Assembly: GCA_937874455.1 (NCBI GenBank)
Contig: CALNBE010000066.1
Location: forward strand, 1 to 10,442
DNA: 10,442 bases
Direction of reading: 5' to 3'
DNA from: an uncultured Opitutia bacterium
Lineage (GTDB): Bacteria; Verrucomicrobiota; Verrucomicrobiia; Opitutales; UBA953
In this document: positions 5,663 to 10,442 of the stretch, one piece after another
How the letters are laid out: each line of letters starts with the position of its first letter
How positions within the stretch are numbered: the first letter of the stretch is position 1
Made by a program: the position numbers and the translations under genes
The notes under the pieces: generated by a model
The model's database searches: none
What the model saw: the letters and a program-made list of their open reading frames with translations, nothing else
What the model was told of the DNA's origin: nothing

Positions 5663-6472
5663 ATGAAATTCCTCATTGCCTTCACCCTCGCCGCTCTCCT
5701 CGTTTTCCCCCGCCTGATCCATGCGGAAACATTCGAAGTTGGCGGCAAAAAGATCGAGATTCCTCCGCCTGCAGGCTATGTGCTGGTGACCCCGGAAATG
5801 CGCGAGACATACCGCCTCTTCACTCAACTGACTGACCCCGATAACGACACGCTGGCCGTCTATATCGCCGAGGCTTCCACCCCCACGGCCCTGGCCGGAG
5901 ATCTGCCGGAACTGGAACGGTATTTTGTGCTGAAGGTTAACAAGAAGTTGAAATCAAAGACCGTTGCCCCCAAGGATTTCGCCAAAATAAGCAGCTACGT
6001 CGTCATTCATAACAACAAGATTGCTAAGGAAATACAAAAACGACTGCCCGATTACCTTGATCAGATAAGCCAGAATCTCTCCAAGGAATACGACACCGAG
6101 ATCGCGCTAAAAATCTCCCCAATGATCCCGCTCGCGCCGCACCACAACAGCGCCAATGCCTTTGCTTATTCCATGTTCATCGGCGATGAGCCGGAGGCGG
6201 GACAGGAAAACGCATCCGCCGCCACTCCCGCCACCGTCACCAGCCTGAATGCGTCCGGAAAGTTATTGTTCCTCTACACTTACGGCAGCGCGAAAGATCT
6301 CGAATGGACGCGCACGGCGGCCGAATCTTGGCACAAAGCCATTCTGGCCGAAAACCCTCCGCCCCAAGGGGGTCTGGTCAGTCTCGCCAGAAAAATCCTG
6401 CCGGGGATTGCGGGAGTGCTTGCGGCCTGGGGTGTCATCGCACTCATCAGGCGGAAAACAGGAAAGAAGTAG
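5663..6472 (+). CDS. Unrecognised secreted protein with C-terminal membrane anchor
   Basis: I do not recognise this 269-aa protein. It starts with a clear signal peptide (MKFLIAFTLAALLVFPRLIHA, cleavage after residue 21 before ETFEVGG). It ends in a hydrophobic helix at about 245-262 (ILPGIAGVLAAWGVIALI) followed by RRKTGKK, a positive stop-transfer tail. The mature part (about 22-240) should therefore lie in the periplasm, anchored by its C-terminus. It begins EVGGKKIEIPPPAGYV and has no cysteines, so a lipoprotein or disulfide role is unlikely; no catalytic motif is visible. ATG 5663 is set by the signal peptide; there is no Shine-Dalgarno. It diverges from hemH and converges on the TPR gene with 11 bp between stops and no terminator. 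Codon use includes more AAG/AAC/GTT than its neighbours, possibly a sign of separate origin. Confidence 0.85.
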   Translation: MKFLIAFTLAALLVFPRLIHAETFEVGGKKIEIPPPAGYVLVTPEMRETYRLFTQLTDPDNDTLAVYIAEASTPTALAGDLPELERYFVLKVNKKLKSKTVAPKDFAKISSYVVIHNNKIAKEIQKRLPDYLDQISQNLSKEYDTEIALKISPMIPLAPHHNSANAFAYSMFIGDEPEAGQENASAATPATVTSLNASGKLLFLYTYGSAKDLEWTRTAAESWHKAILAENPPPQGGLVSLARKILPGIAGVLAAWGVIALIRRKTGKK

Positions 6473-6483
6473 CCGCGCTTCGC

Positions 6484-8283
6484 TCACTGCTCCGCCGTCC
6501 GCGTTTCCTCCGCCCGGATGCGCTCCAGCAGTGCGCTAGTTTCCCCCGCAGCGGGATGCTTGGCCCCGAGGATTTTTTCCTGAACAGCCAGGGCCTTTTC
6601 GGCAGTTTCCGTCGCGGCAGAAAAATTCCTTTGCGCCAAATGAATTTCCGCGAGGCGGAACAAACCAAACGCGGTAACCGAATGGTTTTCACCGAGCCGT
6701 TTTTCACAGGTGGCGAGCGCCATTCGGAGCATGGCTTCCGCCGCGGTATTTTCTTCGCGTTTCATCTGGAGCAATGCCGCCGTCATCCGCACCTCCGCCA
6801 TGGCCAACGAATCCTCGCCCCAAATCGTGCGGGCGAGTTTTTCCGCCCGGTCGCCAATTTCCTCCGCTGCCGCGAGTTTTCCCTGTTCCAGCAAACTCTC
6901 CCCCAGCCCGTTCAGCGGCGAAAACAATGCGGGCAATTGCGCGTCCTTTCCATCAGACTGGCGCGGCGCGTTTTTCAAAATTGCCTCCGCGATATTCACC
7001 GCCTGCCGAAAATTTTCCTCGGCCCGCCGGAAATCCCCCTGCTCCAACCGCACCCGGCCCAACCCCTCCGCCACCGTCAGCCGGTCCCACGGACTGGCAC
7101 TTTCCTGCGCGGCGAGTTGCTGTTCGGCTTGCTGATAGAGTTGTGCCGATTCCGCAAATTTTCCCTGCAGGGACAACAGCCCCGCTTGCAAAAGATGCAG
7201 GGGCAAAGACTCGCCCGCCGTCTGCGCGGGTCGCGACTGCATTTCCTTCAAAAGCCCTTCCGCCCCCGCCAAATCATCCCGCGCGATGCGCAACGCAAAC
7301 GCCTGTTCCAGCAAGAAACCACGGTCAAACGCCGCGCCTTTTGGCATGGCATCCAGCCAGCGTCGCGCTTCGGCCAGATTTTCCTCCGCTTGTGAAAAAT
7401 CCTCCCGCCACCAGGCCAGCCCCGCCAGATTCGTCATCACATGGGCCAGTTCGGCCTCTTTTCCTTGCCGCGCATTTTGGGCGATTTCCTTTGCCCGCTG
7501 CAGCAGCGTTTCCGCGGAGGAAAATTCGCCCTGATTCATTTTCCCCCACGCCAGCAATTGCAGGACATAACTCGTCTCCAAGCTTCCCGTTCCCGCTTCC
7601 TGCGCGTAAGCCCGCAAAGCGTTTTGCAGGTTTTCCTCCGCAGCGGAAAGATTCCCCTGCGCCAGCGAAATCGACCCAAGTTGCTGCGCCGCCGCGCCTC
7701 GCCCGATTTTGGTTTCCTCCGCGAGCGACAGTGCCCGCAAAGCCAGATGCTCCGCCGTCCGCGTGTTTCCCGCCGCAAACTCCTGTTCGCCCAAATTCAG
7801 CAAAACCCGTTGCACGTCCCCGCTGTCCGCGCCGGACAATCGGTCCTGCTCTGCCAGCACCCGCCGCAAAAGCGGCAGCGCCTCCGCCGTTTGCCCCAGC
7901 GCGATTCGCGCCATTGCCACGGATTCCCAAGCGTGCAGCAGCAGCGCGTCGGGAGAATTTCCTTCGCGCTTTTCCAAAATTTCCGCCGCTCGCAAATTCG
8001 TCGCCAGCGACTCCGCGTGCTTCCCCTGCCCGGCCTGCGCATAAGCCAGCAAAATCAATGCCTTGGCGACTGACTCGCTCGCCGCACCCTTGGATTTTTC
8101 CGCCGCCCGCACGGCCCGTCGGGCCATTTTCTCCGCGCCCGCGTAATCGTCCGCATCAAGCCGCGCGTGGGTTTGCACGATTTTTTCCTCCCAGGATTTT
8201 TCAGAAGCAAAAAACTCTCGACCGGCGACAAAAGCCAGGGCCAGCGCACCAACCACCAGCAGAGTTTTCAGGAAAATTTTCAT
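6484..8283 (-). CDS. Membrane-anchored tetratricopeptide repeat protein
   Basis: A 599-aa protein with an N-terminal hydrophobic segment (residues 2-20, FLKTLLVVGALALAFVAGR), a signal anchor or uncleaved signal that puts the rest outside the cytoplasmic membrane. The remainder is a near-continuous array of TPR-like helix pairs of about 35-42 residues, seen as recurring A-x-x-Y/L-A-x-x-G-x-x-x-x-A-E patterns, e.g. LLAYAQAGQGKHAES (78-92), LGSISLAQGNLSAAEENL (202-219), LGRVRLEQGDFRRAEENF (408-425) and LAEIHLAQRNFSAATETAEK (544-563). The last repeats are of the kinesin-light-chain/TPR_12 type, with LGxxH between helices. No enzymatic domain is attached. TPR arrays mediate protein-protein contacts; the partner is unknown. 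ATG 8283 was chosen at the signal anchor. Seven of the dispersed TTTCCTCCGC-type motifs fall inside it, mostly coding Ala-Glu-Glu. It diverges from the M29 gene across 125 bp. Confidence 0.88.
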   Translation of the reverse strand: MKIFLKTLLVVGALALAFVAGREFFASEKSWEEKIVQTHARLDADDYAGAEKMARRAVRAAEKSKGAASESVAKALILLAYAQAGQGKHAESLATNLRAAEILEKREGNSPDALLLHAWESVAMARIALGQTAEALPLLRRVLAEQDRLSGADSGDVQRVLLNLGEQEFAAGNTRTAEHLALRALSLAEETKIGRGAAAQQLGSISLAQGNLSAAEENLQNALRAYAQEAGTGSLETSYVLQLLAWGKMNQGEFSSAETLLQRAKEIAQNARQGKEAELAHVMTNLAGLAWWREDFSQAEENLAEARRWLDAMPKGAAFDRGFLLEQAFALRIARDDLAGAEGLLKEMQSRPAQTAGESLPLHLLQAGLLSLQGKFAESAQLYQQAEQQLAAQESASPWDRLTVAEGLGRVRLEQGDFRRAEENFRQAVNIAEAILKNAPRQSDGKDAQLPALFSPLNGLGESLLEQGKLAAAEEIGDRAEKLARTIWGEDSLAMAEVRMTAALLQMKREENTAAEAMLRMALATCEKRLGENHSVTAFGLFRLAEIHLAQRNFSAATETAEKALAVQEKILGAKHPAAGETSALLERIRAEETRTAEQ

Positions 8284-8408
8284 GGCGGGGAGAAAAAAGA
8301 CCCTTTGTTTCCTTCGCGCTGCCGCAAGCAAAATTCCCCGTGTTTCGCTATCGACCCGGCGACGGAGCAGGACAGAATCCCGCGCTTTTAATTCCCACGT
8401 TTCTTATC

Positions 8409-9524
8409 ATGGATCCACGTTACCTCGAACTCGCCAAAGTCCTCACTGGCTTTTCCACCAGCCTGAAAAAAGGCGAAAACGTCCTGATCGACGCGATCGA
8501 CATTCCCGACGACATGGTGATCGCCCTGGTCCGCGCCGCCCGTCAATTGGGCGCCGTCCCCCAGGTCAACCTCCAACGCAACCGGCTCAACCGCGAGCTG
8601 ATCCGCGAGGGTTGCGAGGCCCAGTTCAAACTCGCCGCCGACCTCGAACTGCCGCGCATGAAAAAAATGCAGGCCTACATCGCCATCCGCGGCTCCGAAA
8701 ACATTTTTGAAAACAGCGACGTGCCCGCCGCGCAAATGAAGACCTACGGGCAAATCCTCCGCCCGGTCATCAACCACCGCGTCAAAAAAACCAAATGGGT
8801 CGTCCTCCGCTGGCCCACCTCCGCCATGGCCCAGCAGGCGCGCATGAGCACCGAGGCCTTCGCCGACTTTTTCTTCCGCGTCTGCACCCTCGACTACGCC
8901 CGCATGATCCCGGGCATGAAGGCGCTCAAGGAGCTGATGGACAAAACCGACCAGGTCCACATCAAGGGCCCCGGCACCGACCTGAAATTCTCCATCAAGG
9001 GCATCCCCGCCGATCCCTGCGGCGGCGAGAAAAACATCCCCGACGGCGAGGTTTACACCGCTCCGGTGCGCGACAGCGTCGAGGGCGTGATCCAGCACAA
9101 CGCGCCGACCATCTACCAGGGCACGAGTTTCTCTGACATCCGGCTCGTTTTCAAAAAGGGCAAAATCGTCGAGGCCACCGCCAACAACACCCAACGTCTC
9201 AACGAAATCCTCGATACCGACCTTGGCGCGCGCTACGTGGGCGAGTTCGCCATCGGTTTCAACCCGCACATCCTGCACCCAATGCAGGACATTCTCTTCG
9301 ACGAGAAAATCGCCGGCTCCTTCCACTTCACGCCCGGCCAGTGCTACGACGAGGCACCCAACGGCAACAACTCCTCCGTCCACTGGGACATGGTCTCCAT
9401 CCAGCGTCCCGAATACGGCGGCGGGGAAATTTACTTCGACGGAAAACTGATCCGCAAGGACGGCCTTTTCGTCCCCAAGGCCCTGCAAAAACTCGATCCC
9501 GACTACCTGCTCGGGAAAAAGTAA
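8409..9524 (+). CDS. M29 family metallo-aminopeptidase
   Basis: A 371-aa cytoplasmic aminopeptidase of the AmpS/AmpT/PepS family (MEROPS M29), which uses two metal ions to remove N-terminal residues from peptides. The ligand set is visible in order: Glu214 (PDGEV), Glu279 (YVGEFAIG), His306 (GSFHF), Tyr313, and His325 with Asp327 (SSVHWDMV). The N-terminal half (LAKVLTGFSTSLKKGENVLI, 8-27) is also typical. The family usually runs to about 400-415 residues. The spacing from Tyr to the last His is 12 here, against about 24 in the classical enzymes as I remember them, so the loop is shorter. ATG 8409 directly begins the family sequence; there is no Shine-Dalgarno. It is followed by a strong terminator, so it is probably monocistronic. 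Its codon use is strongly C-ending, and it contains none of the dispersed motifs. Confidence 0.93.
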   Translation: MDPRYLELAKVLTGFSTSLKKGENVLIDAIDIPDDMVIALVRAARQLGAVPQVNLQRNRLNRELIREGCEAQFKLAADLELPRMKKMQAYIAIRGSENIFENSDVPAAQMKTYGQILRPVINHRVKKTKWVVLRWPTSAMAQQARMSTEAFADFFFRVCTLDYARMIPGMKALKELMDKTDQVHIKGPGTDLKFSIKGIPADPCGGEKNIPDGEVYTAPVRDSVEGVIQHNAPTIYQGTSFSDIRLVFKKGKIVEATANNTQRLNEILDTDLGARYVGEFAIGFNPHILHPMQDILFDEKIAGSFHFTPGQCYDEAPNGNNSSVHWDMVSIQRPEYGGGEIYFDGKLIRKDGLFVPKALQKLDPDYLLGKK

Positions 9525-9544
9525 CCCACGCCTTCGCTTCTCTT

Positions 9545-9582
9545 GCATGGAGCGCGCCCGCGAGCCGCTCCATGCTTTTTTT
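9545..9582 (+). terminator. Intrinsic terminator after the M29 aminopeptidase gene
   Basis: GCATGGAGCG (9545-9554) pairs perfectly with CGCTCCATGC (9566-9575) across an 11-nt loop, and seven T follow (9576-9582). It starts 20 nt past the stop codon. The T-run is also the beginning of the TTTTCCTCCGC motif at 9579. Confidence 0.93.
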
Positions 9583-9606
9583 CCTCCGCCTGTTTTTTCC
9601 TCCGCC
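9577..9606 (+). repeat. Duplicated pyrimidine-rich motif in front of the rluD start
   Basis: TTTTTTCCTCCGCC occurs at 9577-9590 and again at 9593-9606, separated by TG. The second copy ends exactly at the ATG of the pseudouridine synthase gene. There is therefore no Shine-Dalgarno; CCTCC is instead the anti-Shine-Dalgarno sequence. The first copy overlaps the T-run of the upstream terminator. The leader is U/C-rich, which could favour ribosomal protein S1 binding (inference). Confidence 0.85.
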
Positions 9607-10442
9607 ATGCCGCCCGCCGTTTCTCCAACTGTCACCCTCACCATTGCCGACGACATTGAAATGGATCGCGCCGACAAGATTCTCGTCGCGCATTTCCCCG
9701 ACATGAGCCGGTCGCAAATCCAGCGGCTGCTCGACGAGCAAAAAGCCACCCGCGAAGGAAAACCGCTCGGGCGCAAAGACAAAATCGGCCCGGGCGACAC
9801 CATCGAAATTTCCCTTCCTCCTCCTCCGCCTTCCTCGCTTTCCCCCGCGGATCTGCCGCTGGAAATTCTTTTCGAAGACGAGCACCTGCTCGCGGTCAAC
9901 AAGGCCAGCGGCATGGTCACTCACCCCGGCGCGGGCACCGGCGACGACACTCTGGCCCACGCGGCGCTGTTTCACACCAAAGGAAAATTGGCGCTCGCGG
10001 GCGGCGACCTCCGCCCCGGCATCGTCCACCGACTCGACAAGGAAACCTCCGGCATCATCCTCCTCGCCAAAACCGATCTCGCCTACCACGCGCTGGTCCG
10101 CCAGTTCTCCGAGCGCGAGCCGGACAAGCAATACGTCGCCCTGGTCAACAAATGCCCCCGCCTGCTCTCCGGATCCATCCGCGAGCCGATCGAGCGCCAC
10201 CGCACCAACCGCGTCAAGATGACCGTGCGCGAGGACGGCAAACCCGCCCACACCGACTGGGCCGTCGAAGAACGTTTCGGCGAAGCCGCCGCGCGCGTCC
10301 GCTGCTGGCTCCACACCGGGCGCACCCACCAGATCCGCGTTCACCTCGCCCACATCGGGCACCCGCTGCTCGGCGACAAAACCTACGGCAAAACAACGCC
10401 CACGGCCCAAGCCACATGGCCCATGCCGCGCGTCATGCTCCA
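9607..10442 (+). CDS. rluD: RluD-type 23S rRNA pseudouridine synthase with S4 domain (partial, 3' end outside window)
   Basis: The first 278 residues of a protein that continues past the right edge; RluD is about 326 aa, so roughly the last 50 residues are missing. An S4 RNA-binding domain (about 18-70, DRADKILVAHFPDMSRSQIQ) is joined by a Pro-rich linker (71-77) to the catalytic domain. Catalytic Asp144 sits in GIVHRLDKETSGIILLAKT; later blocks are SGSIREPIERHRTNRVKM (188-205), GKPAHTDW, LHTGRTHQIRVHLAHIGHP (235-253) and LLGDKTYG. The order EPI-x-RH-x-x-x-R, then GKPA-x-T, is closer to RluD (helix 69 uridines 1911/1915/1917) than to RluC. Modification takes place on large-subunit rRNA during ribosome assembly. 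ATG 9607 was chosen because it precedes the S4 domain by a short tail. This is the second RluA-family enzyme in the window. Confidence 0.92.
   Translation, partial: MPPAVSPTVTLTIADDIEMDRADKILVAHFPDMSRSQIQRLLDEQKATREGKPLGRKDKIGPGDTIEISLPPPPPSSLSPADLPLEILFEDEHLLAVNKASGMVTHPGAGTGDDTLAHAALFHTKGKLALAGGDLRPGIVHRLDKETSGIILLAKTDLAYHALVRQFSEREPDKQYVALVNKCPRLLSGSIREPIERHRTNRVKMTVREDGKPAHTDWAVEERFGEAAARVRCWLHTGRTHQIRVHLAHIGHPLLGDKTYGKTTPTAQATWPMPRVML

Noticed and set aside
6473..6483. Terminator between the convergent 5663 gene and the TPR gene
   Set aside because: Only 11 bp separate the stops and I find no stem with a T-run; the transcripts probably overlap.
6774..8408. Long open frame running in phase into the M29 aminopeptidase from 6774
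   Set aside because: It is the antisense of the TPR gene: Pro/Ala-rich with no domain. Real family sequence starts at ATG 8409.
8388..9920. Long minus-strand open frame (510 aa) opposite the M29 and rluD genes
   Set aside because: It mirrors the M29 and rluD genes, both of which have clear catalytic motifs; long antisense frames are common in GC-rich DNA.

Overview
This is a GC-rich bacterial chromosomal stretch, mostly housekeeping genes, carrying nine protein genes (one cut off by the right edge) and a block of non-coding repeats at the left end. I infer a Gram-negative member of the Verrucomicrobiota, possibly Opitutaceae-like. This rests on gene content, almost complete lack of Shine-Dalgarno sequences, a variant HisI metal site and repeat-rich intergenic DNA; no marker gene confirms it.

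Layout. Positions 1-802 hold no gene: about 650 bp is a degenerate tandem array of roughly 210-270 bp units built from short phrases (CCTCCGTGN 9-mers, an AACACCAAGGCACCACGA phrase, TTTTCCTCCGC), followed by an AT-rich patch. A HINT-type HIT hydrolase (minus, 803-1150) diverges from hisI (plus, 1248-1676). hisI ends in a strong bidirectional terminator facing the end of a four-gene minus-strand cluster that reads from right to left: ferrochelatase hemH (5505-4477), Maf nucleotide pyrophosphatase (4480-3875), a TonB/TolA-like envelope protein (3838-2603) and an S4-less RluA-type pseudouridine synthase (2606-1836). Two junctions are 4-nt ATGA overlaps, so the cluster is probably one operon. Divergent from hemH is an unrecognised secreted, C-terminally anchored protein (5663-6472). 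It converges, with an 11-bp gap, on a long membrane-anchored TPR protein (minus, 8283-6484). Divergent from that are an M29 aminopeptidase (8409-9524), a perfect 10-bp-stem terminator and an RluD-type pseudouridine synthase (9607 to the edge).

The genes do not form one pathway: they cover histidine and heme synthesis, nucleotide house-cleaning, rRNA modification and peptide turnover. The most unusual signal is at the DNA level. The 10-mer TTTCCTCCGC occurs 16 times on the plus strand and once on the minus strand, in intergenic DNA, in the repeat array and inside genes. A sister 12-mer, TTTCCTTCGCGC, occurs five times, again only on the plus strand. I see no CRISPR array, insertion sequence, tRNA or rRNA, and no clear accessory or defence system.
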